DNA of 64,000 bases. Source: MPNP01 sp026710155. Lineage in GTDB: Bacteria; Pseudomonadota; Alphaproteobacteria; Rhodobacterales; Rhodobacteraceae. A program made the position numbers and the translations under genes. The stretch lies in assembly GCA_965200885.1 (NCBI GenBank), contig OZ241737.1, positions 1,984,001 through 2,048,000 on the forward strand, read 5' to 3'. Shown here piece after piece: positions 8,529 through 16,766 of this stretch (position 1 is its first letter; each line of letters starts with the position of its first letter). The notes under the pieces are model-generated. The model was not told the origin of the DNA. It ran no database searches and was given only the letters and a program-made list of their open reading frames with translations.

Positions 8529-9685
8529 AAAGATTGGATACAATCTTGGCCTAGACTTAAACCGGTTGGTCATGAATATCACAGCCCTTGTCCTGTATGC
8601 GCTGCCAAGACCGCTTTTTTGTTCATCCAGACGGCTCTTTTGCCTGCAGGAAAAACAATTGTGATTATCAGGACATTTTGAAGTCCGTAGGGTTTTGGCA
8701 GGAGCCGAAAAAAGAAGGTTGGAAACCACCGCAGTTGAAGACCTACAAATGAGAAATGCGGGGAACCACTTTCACAGCTGTCAAAACCGAAAATCCCATT
8801 ACAGGAAAGAAGGTTGGAAACTGGCAGGAACCCACGGGCGTCAAACTTCAACAAGGTGAAAAATGGCTACCTTACACGGGCAAGGATAGTTTGAGCGAGG
8901 CAACAAAAATACTCGTTGTTGAAGGCGAGCGGTGTGTTGATATTTGCAACCAAAACATGCGTTACGGGCGTGCTATATACTGGACACGCAGTATCAAACA
9001 AACGGATTGGTCATGTCTGAAGAACAAAGATGTCACAATTTGCCCGGACAAAGATGGGGTTGGCTATCAGAGGGCAAGGATGATTTTTGAAGAAATCAAG
9101 GACATTGCCAAATCCGTCAGGTTCCTGAAATTGCCAGGACTTGCCCTTAAGGAGGATGTTGTAGATTTCGTCAATCGCGGCGGCAATCTTCACAATGCCT
9201 GCAGGACAAGCATTGCAATCAAATCCTCATCTGAAATAAAGCCGATCATTGAAATAGAGCATTATGGCCTGAAGCACATGCTTGACTTCATGGGTCTGGA
9301 AATCAGATACAACCTTTGCAAGCAACAAACTGAATTCAGGGGCAAGAACAAATTCCACTCACTTGAACAGGGACATGGGAAACAACCAATGTTCGTCTGA
9401 AGGATTCCATCTGTGAACATATACGGCACAATGCCCTTTGTTGGAGGAAATCGGGCAGGGAGGAATACCTGTCAAAGGCAATCTTCGGAGCGGATCGTTG
9501 GAGTATGTGTATCAATGCAATTCTCGTATGAAAACCAATCTGATCCATTCATGGATTTTTTGAAATCTTTGAAACCTGCAAAAAGCGACCTCATAAACAC
9601 ATGGCTTTGGGTATTGAGAAATGTTTACAGACTTGAAACAAATCAGCTTGTTTTAAGCGATAATTGTTATTTTGTTACTACTTAA
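8529..9685 (+). pseudogene. Phage primase / VapE-like helicase relic, multiply disrupted
   Basis: Reading across frames restores one long phage replication protein. First comes WPRLKPVGHEYHSPCPVC, the start of a CHC2-type zinc finger. It then shifts frame at the T-run 8615-8620 into FVHPDGSFACRKNNCDYQDILK. An in-frame TGA follows at 8750-8752. The frame continues in a TOPRIM-like segment with ILVVEGERCVDICNQ and VTICPDKDGVGYQRA until 9400. A further frame gives VRLKDSICEHIRHNA and GADRWSMCINAILV. The last frame gives QSDPFMDFLKSL and NTWLWVLRNVYRLETN, which resembles the start of the VapE/VirE helicase family. At least four lesions make this a dead gene. The family naming of the last part is less certain than the primase part. 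Confidence 0.7.
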
Positions 9686-9944
9686 TATGTGCAAGGTGTT
9701 TCTCGTTCACAAATACTGGTCAAAGAGAGATTTGAGGATAATGAAACAGTAGTGATCATTGGTGATACCGGTAATACCTGTAGAATTTTAGATCAAATCT
9801 TTGTTGTTGCAAACGGTCATGATTTTTATGCTTGTAATGTATTTGAATTCTGTAAAAGCAGTATGTTGCAAATTGAATTATAAAAAGGCCAGTTGGAAAA
9901 TACATAAGAATCTTTGTTTGCCAAAAATTTGGATTGGATATACA
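9686..9944. other. Gap between phage relic and dsbB-like gene
   Basis: An AT-rich stretch. A 64-codon open frame (9689-9883, plus strand) could be a further phage remnant, but it has no recognisable motif and I do not annotate it as a gene. It lies just downstream of the dsbB-like gene on the minus strand; no clear terminator is visible. Confidence 0.4.
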
Positions 9945-10421
9945 CTACTGCTTGGTGTCCCGGTATTTTCTGAAAGCAAGAATCCAAAGAGAAGCCAAAA
10001 AAAGCGATAAAACCGCATTCCAGCCAGCCATACTCAGATTCAGAAAACTCCATACGATTTCATCGCACATGACTGTTGAAATTTCTTCTGAAAAGTCAAT
10101 AATCATTTCCGCGGACAACCCCATATCGGAAGTTGAACAACTGGCAAGACCTTCCCACCAGTCCTGTTCAACCCCCGCATGGTAACCAGCCAGAAGTGAA
10201 CTGATGACCATCACAAGTGAACCAGTTAAAAACCAAATTTGATGTGGAAGTACAATTGAAAAAAAATATATACATGGAATGACGGCGTGCGGCCATCTTT
10301 GCCAGATACACAGGGTACATGGTTCGAAACCAAATATTTCCTGGAAAACAAAGGCACCAAGCAACAAACCGATGGAGCCCATGGTTGCCAAAAGCGCACA
10401 TTGATTTAGAACTCTGGTCAT
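9945..10421 (-). CDS. Disulfide bond formation protein B (DsbB family)
   Basis: This 158-residue inner-membrane protein has four predicted membrane segments. The first periplasmic redox pair is in FEPCTLCIWQRWPH (CxxC followed by the conserved QRWPH). A second cysteine pair is in the long loop: LASCSTS and STVMCDEI. That arrangement is the DsbB hallmark: it reoxidises DsbA and passes electrons to quinone. A DsbA partner is not in the window. Its start overlaps the end of the YqaA-like gene by 4 bases, so the two are translationally coupled. Disulfide formation would also serve cytochrome c maturation (the ccm genes at 43-46 kb). Confidence 0.88.
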   Translation of the reverse strand: MTRVLNQCALLATMGSIGLLLGAFVFQEIFGFEPCTLCIWQRWPHAVIPCIYFFSIVLPHQIWFLTGSLVMVISSLLAGYHAGVEQDWWEGLASCSTSDMGLSAEMIIDFSEEISTVMCDEIVWSFLNLSMAGWNAVLSLFLASLWILAFRKYRDTKQ

Positions 10422-10996
10422 ATCAGACTTATAAATATTATGAAGGAACCGATCAGGGCAAATACAAAAATAATTGAAAAGAAGCCCAGCCTTTCTTCGA
10501 TAAGGTTCTGAATTTTATCACCGAAATACCAAAGGAGAATGGCGATCAGGAAAAATCTCAATCCTCGTGCCAAAATGCTGCAAATAACGAAAACCATAAA
10601 ATTCAAACCGGTGAACCCTGATAGAATTGTGATTACCTTGTAGGGAAAGGGGGTGATTCCGGCAATGATCACCGCCCAACTGCCAAAATTGTTATAATGG
10701 CCTGCAAATTGACTGTAATAGGCTTCCTTCCCGAGGGCATCAAGAATGGGCTGTCCAATTTCCTCAAACAGAAAAGCACCTATGAAATATCCCCCCATGC
10801 CTCCCAAAACCGAGGCAGACAGACACACCCCTGCAAATAGGAATGCTCTTGAGGGGTAAGCAAGAATCATGGGTATCAATAGTGCATCCGGAGGAATGGG
10901 AAAAATTGAGCTTTCAAAAAAACTCACGAGTGCCAAAAACCAGAGAGCGTATCTTGATCCGGCTTTTTCCTTTACCTTGTAGTACAAATTTCTCAT
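10418..10996 (-). CDS. YqaA/DedA-like SNARE-associated membrane protein
   Basis: This 192-residue protein has about five hydrophobic segments. It matches the YqaA branch of the DedA (SNARE-assoc/VTT) superfamily: SFFESSIFPIPPDALLIPM near the N-terminus and AGITPFPYKVITILSGF in the middle are the usual re-entrant proline-rich motifs. Family members are proposed lipid scramblases or transporters; the role of YqaA proteins is not established. It overlaps the following dsbB-like gene by 4 bases. YqaA-dsbB pairing is common in Rhodobacterales. Confidence 0.85.
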   Translation of the reverse strand: MRNLYYKVKEKAGSRYALWFLALVSFFESSIFPIPPDALLIPMILAYPSRAFLFAGVCLSASVLGGMGGYFIGAFLFEEIGQPILDALGKEAYYSQFAGHYNNFGSWAVIIAGITPFPYKVITILSGFTGLNFMVFVICSILARGLRFFLIAILLWYFGDKIQNLIEERLGFFSIIFVFALIGSFIIFISLI

Positions 10997-11125
10997 TGTT
11001 ATTCGTATCAGAGTAATAAGTTCTAGATTCTTCTTGTCTTTTCAGCTGTTTTTGTTCAAGCAACAATTCAATTAAAGTAAATGTAGCAACCATGGATTTA
11101 CTCCAATGAATTCAGGAAAAACAAC

Positions 11126-11645
11126 TTGAATGCCCAGGCTCACCTGATCATTGGTACAACTGCATCTGCCAAGCCAAACGGCTGGAAAATTAATTTGGCT
11201 GCCATTGCCGGGGCGCTGATACCCGATCTTTCTCTTTATGTACCCTCCGTATATTACCTGTTCATTGTTGGTGTTTCGCCGGGAATTGTATTTGGGCAAA
11301 TGTATTTCTCGGATCAATGGCAAAGCATTTTTTCAGTGGACAATTCCTTTTTTCGTGTAGGGGATCATCGTAGGAGCGGGCTTTTATTTCAAGAATGATG
11401 TCGTTAAAATTTTTGGATTGGCGGGATGTTTGCATCTTGCCCTGGATTTACTCCAGTCCTGTAAGCAATTGGGACCAAGACATTATGGCAATATTTTCGA
11501 TCCATCGGAAGCATTTTCATGTATGACACGATGTGTCGTTCTTGTCTTCAAATTTCGTTCGATTAAAGCAAGAACAGGTCATAATGATCGGTTTTATGGA
11601 ATTATTATGCATTGTCATGAATGTCCTCAATCACATTTAACTTAA
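11126..11645 (+). pseudogene. Conserved membrane protein gene, frameshifted
   Basis: The first 76 codons read NAQAHLIIGTTASAKPNG through ALIPDLSLYVPSVYYLF to VFGQMYFSDQWQSIFSVDNSFF. I recognise this start as a conserved alphaproteobacterial membrane protein of unknown function. The frame then degenerates near 11350. The neighbouring frame, after a TAG where a tryptophan would be expected, continues with GIIVGAGFYFKND and GLAGCLHLALDLL until about 11460, after which conservation is lost. The start is a TTG with AGGA 9 bases upstream. At least two lesions make a functional product unlikely unless the reading is a sequence error. Confidence 0.65.
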
Positions 11646-11692
11646 GAACAACCCTTGAAGTTCTCCATAATTGATAATATTGAAATGTTGGG

Positions 11693-11777
11693 GCCCGAGT
11701 GGCGGAATTGGTAGACGCAGGGGACTCAAAATCCCCCGACTTCGGTCATGCGAGTTCGAGTCTCGCCTCGGGCACCA
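11693..11777 (+). tRNA. tRNA-Leu (anticodon CAA)
   Basis: The 7-bp acceptor stem GCCCGAG pairs with CTCGGGC, followed by A and an encoded CCA. The anticodon stem GGGGA/TCCCC encloses CTCAAAA, giving anticodon CAA for UUG codons. The long variable arm (GACTTCGGTC region) and the T-arm GTTCGAGTC are typical of a class II leucine tRNA. It is 213 bases upstream of a second tRNA-Leu gene. Confidence 0.95.
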
Positions 11778-11974
11778 TTAATCCATATCGGATCATTTTG
11801 AACGGGAATTTTCAATCGCTGATCCTGAATTCCCTCATATTGTGGGTTTGTGCCTGGTCTCTACCGGAATAGTTCTTGACGATGGAAATTTTTGGATAAT
11901 AGTACCAAAAACACTTGAATATTATAATTGCAAACCAATAATGAGACCACTCAAGGTTATTGTTCCATATAACC

Positions 11975-11980
11975 TATAAT
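11975..11980 (+). promoter_or_regulatory. Candidate -10 box of the tRNA-Leu(UAA) gene
   Basis: A perfect TATAAT lies 10 bases before the first base of the tRNA. No good -35 match lies 16-18 bases upstream (TCAAGG is the nearest candidate). The 213-base gap before it has nothing else recognisable. Confidence 0.4.
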
Positions 11981-11990
11981 TGGTCAAGAT

Positions 11991-12281
11991 GCGGGCGTGG
12001 CGGAATCGGTAGACGCAACGGACTTAAGGATTTGAGTGCTTTAGTTGGAAACGATAAAGTAGAACTGTTCAAATTCGGGGAAGCCTTTAAAATGGTAATC
12101 CCGAGCCAAACCCTGGATCCCAGGGGAGGTGTAGAGACTAGACGGACAGCACCTAAAGTGATGAGCTAAGGTGAAGGGATAGTCCAGACCACAAACCTGT
12201 TAAGGGCAACGAAAGTTGTAGTTGGTAAGAAAATCCGTGTCCCGAAAGGGAGTGGGGGTTCAAGTCCCTTCGCCCGCACCA
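11991..12281 (+). tRNA. tRNA-Leu (anticodon UAA), interrupted by a group I intron
   Basis: Exon 1 (11991-12025) starts with acceptor strand GCGGGCG and ends with ACGGACTT. Exon 2 (12230-12281) starts AAAATCCGT and ends CGCCCGCACCA, which pairs with the start. Spliced together, the anticodon stem ACGGA/TCCGT encloses CTTAAAA, so the anticodon is TAA. The long variable arm GTCCCGAAAGGGAGT is intact and CCA is encoded. The intron interrupts the anticodon between U34 and A35. The last 22 bases of the tRNA overlap, on the other strand, the 3' end of the nucleotidyltransferase gene. Confidence 0.93.
12026..12229 (+). ncRNA. Group I self-splicing intron (IC3-like) in tRNA-Leu(UAA)
   Basis: This 204-base intron carries the conserved group I core. 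P is in ATTCGGGGAAGCC, Q is in AATCCCGAGCC (P4 pairing CGGG/CCCG), R is in GTAGAGACTAGACGG and S is in GGGATAGTCCAG. The P7 pairing GACTA/TAGTC is perfect. Exon 1 ends CTT, which can pair with GAG in TTTGAG near the intron start to form P1 with the U·G at the splice site. The last intron base is G (12229), the required omega-G. There is no internal endonuclease gene. It uses the same insertion site (U34|A35) and core sequence style as the cyanobacterial and plastid tRNA-Leu(UAA) introns. Confidence 0.92.
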
Positions 12282-12895
12282 GTTTTGTCATATTCAGTAA
12301 TCCATTGATCCCAGTTTTCGGGTGTGTCAACATCAACCATGGCTTTTTCATTGTCGAGTTTGACAAGTTTCAGCAAGCCTTCATTCTTGGCAATGACTTC
12401 ACGAGGGCCATTGTCCCCATTGGTGGTCATGATAGCAGGAAACAAGGATTTGGGAAACAGGACCGGGTGCCCAGGCACCTTTTTTTCATTGGCTCCTCGG
12501 ATGATTTTCTCGCGATCAAAATTGTCAATAAGCTTGTTGATGTCTGCCGTTTCAATCAGGGGCATATCCGGAAGCAGGATCAATACTCCTTCCGAAGAAT
12601 AATCTGCAGCACGCAATCCGGTAGTGATGGAAACTGACATTTGGTTTATTCTGGAATCAGGATGTACAAGTTTTATCCCCAGACCGTCAACTGTCCTGAT
12701 TCTTGCAAGCTGGGTACTTCTGGTGACAACGATGACCTCACTGGCCAGTGAGGCAAGGGCCTTTTCAGTGATCAACCGGAGTAAATTGGAATTACCTACT
12801 GGCATGGTGAGCTTATCCTTTCCGGCCATTCTTGAGGAAAGGCCGGCAGCAGGTATTATGATTGTTATCCGGTTATGACTTACCTGATTGTTCAT
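12260..12895 (-). CDS. MobA/MocA-like nucleotidyltransferase (NTP transferase family)
   Basis: This 211-residue protein begins with ITIIIPAAGLSSRMAGKDKL, the glycine-rich nucleotide-binding loop of the MobA/GT-A fold. LLPDMPLIETADI follows near residue 110, the typical 'DmP' metal-binding motif, and then GANEKKVPGHPVLFP (the GhPv motif). This is the pattern of MocA/CTP:molybdopterin cytidylyltransferase-like enzymes, often associated with molybdenum hydroxylases. No molybdoenzyme gene is nearby, so the substrate stays open. GGTGA lies 3 bases before the start. Its last 7 codons run antisense into the tRNA-Leu(UAA) 3' exon. Confidence 0.82.
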   Translation of the reverse strand: MNNQVSHNRITIIIPAAGLSSRMAGKDKLTMPVGNSNLLRLITEKALASLASEVIVVTRSTQLARIRTVDGLGIKLVHPDSRINQMSVSITTGLRAADYSSEGVLILLPDMPLIETADINKLIDNFDREKIIRGANEKKVPGHPVLFPKSLFPAIMTTNGDNGPREVIAKNEGLLKLVKLDNEKAMVDVDTPENWDQWITEYDKTGAGEGT

Positions 12896-13019
12896 TTGTC
12901 ACCATTTTTGGTTTCGAGTATCATCAGAAAATAATCTAGTGTTTCAATGCTATCCACAATCAAATTTAGCAATTCAAAAATTTTGGTTGAAATCTTGCAG
13001 AATAATCAGGAAAGGTAAG

Positions 13020-13025
13020 TATAAT
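13020..13025 (+). promoter_or_regulatory. Candidate -10 box upstream of the FAD-dependent dehydrogenase
   Basis: TATAAT lies 25 bases before the start codon at 13051. The nearest -35 candidate, TTGCAG at 12995, is 19 bases away, which is longer than ideal. The gap 12896-13050 separates two divergent genes and must also hold the promoter of the minus-strand nucleotidyltransferase. Confidence 0.35.
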
Positions 13026-13050
13026 AAATGCTTGTAGTTAGGCGAAGCTT

Positions 13051-15462
13051 ATGAAACGAAATTACAGGGTTGTCGTGATCGGCGGAGGAGTCGTGGGTAC
13101 ATCCGTCCTTTATCATTTGGCAAAATTTGGATGGAGCAACTGTTGTCTCTTGGAAAGATCGGTTTTGGCGGCTGGTTCCTCATGGCATGCTGCAGGTGGT
13201 GTTCACCCGATCAATGCTGATCCGAATATGGCGGCACTTCAGGCTTACACCATTGATTTGCTTCATGAAATCGAAAAAGAATCAGAAGAACCGATAGGGT
13301 ATCACATGGAAGGGGGCATTACGATTGCTTGTGCTCCCGAACGATGGGAATGGCTGTTGTCCCGTTACAGAATTTTCCAGACAATTGGCATCGAGGATTC
13401 CCGCCTGATGACCAGGGATGAAATCAAGGACCTGCATCCCTTGATGAATGTCGATGATGTGGCAGGTGGATTGTGGACTGATCGGGAAGGTTTCGTTGAC
13501 ACCACGGGAACTGTCAGGGGATATGCTTCTGCTGCCAAGAAACGGGGTGCTGAGGTAATCGAGAACAACAGGGTGCTCGAATTGATCCAAAGGCCTGACA
13601 AGAGCTGGGAAGTAGTAACCGAAAAGGGAACGATCCATACGGAACATGTAATCAATGCGGCCGGTTTGTGGGCCAAGCAGGTTGGCAGGATGGTGGGGTT
13701 GGAATTGCCGGTTTCCCCACTCAAGCATCATTATTTCATTACTGATTCGATACCTGAACTTGCCGACGGGACCATGGATATCTGCGCATCGGTTGATCCG
13801 GAAGGATTTACCTATTCTCGACGGGACCAGGATGGTATGCTGGTTGGATTTTATGAACTGGAACATGAACATTGGTGCATGGATGGTGCGCCATGGGATT
13901 ACGGCATGGAGTTGTTTGAGCCTGATGTGGATAGAATATCAGACGAGCTGGATTGGGCCATAAGAAGATATCCCGTATTGGGAAGGGTTGGGGTAAAGAC
14001 TTGGATCCATGGAGCATTTACCTTCTCACCAGATGGAAACCCACTGGTGGGACCGGTTCGGGAAGTGCCCAATTATTGGTTGGCCTGTGGGGTCATGGCT
14101 GGATTCTTGCAAGGGGGTGGTGTTGGCAAAACCTTGGCCGAGTGGATAATTCATGGTGAACCTGAAACGGATCCCTGGGCCATGGATATTGGCAGGTATG
14201 GAAAATTTGCCGGTAATCGGGAGTACATAAAACAAACAACCGGGCAGTTTTATTCCCGCAGGTTTGTCATGACTTATCCCAATGAACAATTATGGGGAGG
14301 CCGTCCGCTCAAAACTTCACCCAGCTATAACGAGATGACCAAAAACGGAGCCAGATGGGGTGAAAGTTGGGGTATGGAAGTGCCCCTCTTTTTTGGACCA
14401 CGGGAATTCAAGGAAATACCAACACTCAGAAGGTCAAATGCATTTGATATAGTATCGGAAGAATGCAAGGCATCACGAAGCCAGGTTGGGCTTTTGGATA
14501 TATCGGGATATTCACGATTCAAGGTAACCGGTTCCAATTCGAGGAAATGGCTTGACTGGATGTTTGCCAGCAGGCTACCCGAGAAAGGATACTGTCGACT
14601 TGCCCCTGCCTTGGCCAAATCAGGCCGTTTGATGGGTGATCTGGTCGTTTTGAACTGGGGTGGTGACGAATGGTGGATAATGGGTAGCTATTATCTACGG
14701 GAATGGCACATGAGATGGTTTGCCCAAAACTGCATGGAAAATGTCGATGTGTCAGACATTTCAGATGCCACTCTGGGCTTTTCAATATTTGGTCCAAAAT
14801 CACGGGAATTGCTTCAAATGGTTGCAGACAAGGATGTTTCGAATGAAAAATTCCCCTTCATGGGACTGAAGTTGCTTGATATTGGATTGATCAGAACAAA
14901 AACTGCGAGAATAACCGTAACCGGTGAACTGGGGTATGAAATAAATTGTGCGGCAGTTGATCACCTGACACTTTACAACATTCTCAAGGGAGCATGCGAT
15001 AGGATCGGAGGCAGGGAAGTCGGATTCTATGCGGTGGGTTCCCTGCGTCTGGAGAAGAGTTTCGGAATTTGGAGTGCCGAATTCCGAAATGAATATACCC
15101 CCGGTGAAGCCGGCGTTACCAGATGGATTGATTTTGACAAGGGAGACTTTATCGGGCGCACTGCAGCATTGGAGGAATCCAAGGGAACGCCAAAACGGAG
15201 ATTGGCAACCTTGGAAGTCAAGACCGAAAATTCTGATGCAACCGGGTATGAACCCATATGGCATGGGTCAAAAAGGGTTGGATTTATCACCTCTGGAGGG
15301 TATGGACATACCATTCAAAAAAGCTTGGCCATGGGTTATGTTGATACGGAATTCTCAGAACCTGGAACCAAATTGACAACCCATATCATCAGTGAGGAAT
15401 TTCCGGCTGAAGTCATCAAGCCTTCACCCCATGATCCGATGGGTAAAAGAATGAGAAGTTAA
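13051..15462 (+). CDS. FAD-dependent dimethylglycine/sarcosine dehydrogenase-like enzyme with GcvT domain
   Basis: This 803-residue cytoplasmic enzyme has two parts. Residues 1-400 form a DAO-type FAD domain: the dinucleotide fold VVVIGGGVVGTSVLYHL, and SSWHAAGGVHP, where the histidine is the usual site of covalent flavin. Residues 430-800 form a GcvT/aminomethyltransferase domain plus its C-terminal barrel (GELGYEINCA, YAVGSLRLEKSFG, GEAGVTRWIDFDKGDFIGR). The family demethylates dimethylglycine or sarcosine and passes the one-carbon unit to tetrahydrofolate. The exact substrate is not decided by sequence. It is followed after 2 bases by a secreted sugar-dehydrogenase-like gene. Confidence 0.88.
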   Translation: MKRNYRVVVIGGGVVGTSVLYHLAKFGWSNCCLLERSVLAAGSSWHAAGGVHPINADPNMAALQAYTIDLLHEIEKESEEPIGYHMEGGITIACAPERWEWLLSRYRIFQTIGIEDSRLMTRDEIKDLHPLMNVDDVAGGLWTDREGFVDTTGTVRGYASAAKKRGAEVIENNRVLELIQRPDKSWEVVTEKGTIHTEHVINAAGLWAKQVGRMVGLELPVSPLKHHYFITDSIPELADGTMDICASVDPEGFTYSRRDQDGMLVGFYELEHEHWCMDGAPWDYGMELFEPDVDRISDELDWAIRRYPVLGRVGVKTWIHGAFTFSPDGNPLVGPVREVPNYWLACGVMAGFLQGGGVGKTLAEWIIHGEPETDPWAMDIGRYGKFAGNREYIKQTTGQFYSRRFVMTYPNEQLWGGRPLKTSPSYNEMTKNGARWGESWGMEVPLFFGPREFKEIPTLRRSNAFDIVSEECKASRSQVGLLDISGYSRFKVTGSNSRKWLDWMFASRLPEKGYCRLAPALAKSGRLMGDLVVLNWGGDEWWIMGSYYLREWHMRWFAQNCMENVDVSDISDATLGFSIFGPKSRELLQMVADKDVSNEKFPFMGLKLLDIGLIRTKTARITVTGELGYEINCAAVDHLTLYNILKGACDRIGGREVGFYAVGSLRLEKSFGIWSAEFRNEYTPGEAGVTRWIDFDKGDFIGRTAALEESKGTPKRRLATLEVKTENSDATGYEPIWHGSKRVGFITSGGYGHTIQKSLAMGYVDTEFSEPGTKLTTHIISEEFPAEVIKPSPHDPMGKRMRS

Positions 15463-15464
15463 TA

Positions 15465-16640
15465 ATGTTTAGGTTTATTGAGTTTAGGCAATTACACCTG
15501 ATTATAACATCAGCATGTTTGTTGGCATGGGGTTTGCAGCCCTCACATGGTGCTCAATACCAATTGGAATCCACCAAGGTCAAAGTTGAAAGGGTTGTTG
15601 CAAAACTAAAGGTGCCCTGGAGTGTGGCTTTTCTACCCGAATGTGAAATACTCGTCACTGAGAGGAGGGGGAATCTATTTCACTTTGACTCCATGGGAAG
15701 AAAGACAAAGGTTGAGAATGATCTGAAGATTTTTGCCAAGGGCCAAGGTGGTTTATTGGATGTGGTTGCCAAAAGTGATTTTCGGAATTCCAGGGAAATC
15801 TTTCTTTCCTATTCGGCAACAAATCGGAGTGGGTTGATTGGAACTTTGGTCAGTAGGGCAATACTATCTCGCAACAATGACCGGTTGGGGGATGAAACCA
15901 AAGTTTTTGAAATGGTTCCGGGTACAAATGGCAATCGGCATTTCGGATCTAGAATTGTCGAAAACAACGACGGAACAATTTTTATTACCATTGGTGACCG
16001 GGGAGAACGAGAGTCCGCTCAGGACTTGACTTCACATAACGGAACTGTTGTTCGAATTAATCCCGACGGTACGGTACCAGAGAACAATCCATTCGCAAAT
16101 GATGATGACATCCTACCGGAAATCTGGTCCTATGGTCACCGTAATCCACAAGGAGCAGGATTGGACTTAAATGGCAATCTTTTGGTTTCCGAACATGGAC
16201 CTCGTGGTGGCGACGAGGTCAATCTGGTATTGGGCGGAAGGAATTATGGATGGCCTGTGATTGGCTATGGAGTTCATTATTCTGGTCAGAAAGTCGGTAT
16301 TGGTACAACAAATGAAGGTATGGAACAGCCCGAGTTGTATTGGGATCCATCAATAGCCCCATCAGGTTTGATGGTGTATTCTGGAAAACTATGGCCGGAT
16401 TGGGAAGGACATGTGTTTGTTGGTTCGCTCAAGTTTGATTACATCTCCAGAATAGTTCCAGGTCGGAATTTTCCGGAAGCCGAACAGATATCCCTGCCTG
16501 AAACCAAAAGGGTAAGAGATGTCAGGGAAGCCCCGGATGGATCAATTTGGTTTATATCCGAGGATAGGGGAAGTATCTACAGAATGGTACCCGATAGCCA
16601 TTCCGATGCAGGGAAAACCTGTGAATTCCCAATCCGCTAG
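15465..16640 (+). CDS. PQQ-dependent aldose sugar dehydrogenase-like protein (YliI family)
   Basis: This 391-residue exported protein has a signal peptide, the hydrophobic run LHLIITSACLLAWGL ending near SHGAQ. The rest is a six-bladed beta-propeller of the soluble glucose/sorbosone dehydrogenase family: VPWSVAFLPECEILVTERRG, GDRGERESAQDLTSHNGTVVRINPDG, WSYGHRNPQGAGLD, VSEHGPRGGDEVN and NYGWPVIGYG are its standard motifs. The family oxidises aldoses in the periplasm using PQQ. No pqq biosynthesis genes lie in the window. It is probably cotranscribed with the upstream dehydrogenase (2-base gap). Confidence 0.87.
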   Translation: MFRFIEFRQLHLIITSACLLAWGLQPSHGAQYQLESTKVKVERVVAKLKVPWSVAFLPECEILVTERRGNLFHFDSMGRKTKVENDLKIFAKGQGGLLDVVAKSDFRNSREIFLSYSATNRSGLIGTLVSRAILSRNNDRLGDETKVFEMVPGTNGNRHFGSRIVENNDGTIFITIGDRGERESAQDLTSHNGTVVRINPDGTVPENNPFANDDDILPEIWSYGHRNPQGAGLDLNGNLLVSEHGPRGGDEVNLVLGGRNYGWPVIGYGVHYSGQKVGIGTTNEGMEQPELYWDPSIAPSGLMVYSGKLWPDWEGHVFVGSLKFDYISRIVPGRNFPEAEQISLPETKRVRDVREAPDGSIWFISEDRGSIYRMVPDSHSDAGKTCEFPIR

Positions 16641-16766
16641 CCACTGATTGTAACAGCATAAAACACCTGACTTGAACCGGTTTTGTAAATATTGTGGTTT
16701 TTACAGTCTGGATTTTGGCTTCTACCGAATTATATCAAGTGTGAATTCAGTAGATGGAGATGAATA

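Noticed and set aside
9689..9883. 64-codon open frame (MQGVSRSQILVKERF...)
   Set aside because: It has no ribosome binding site and no recognisable motif, and lies in a decayed phage segment.
11960..12169. 69-codon open frame across the tRNA-Leu(UAA) 5' exon and intron
   Set aside because: It consists of the tRNA exon and conserved group I intron core read as codons. A structural RNA explains the sequence better.
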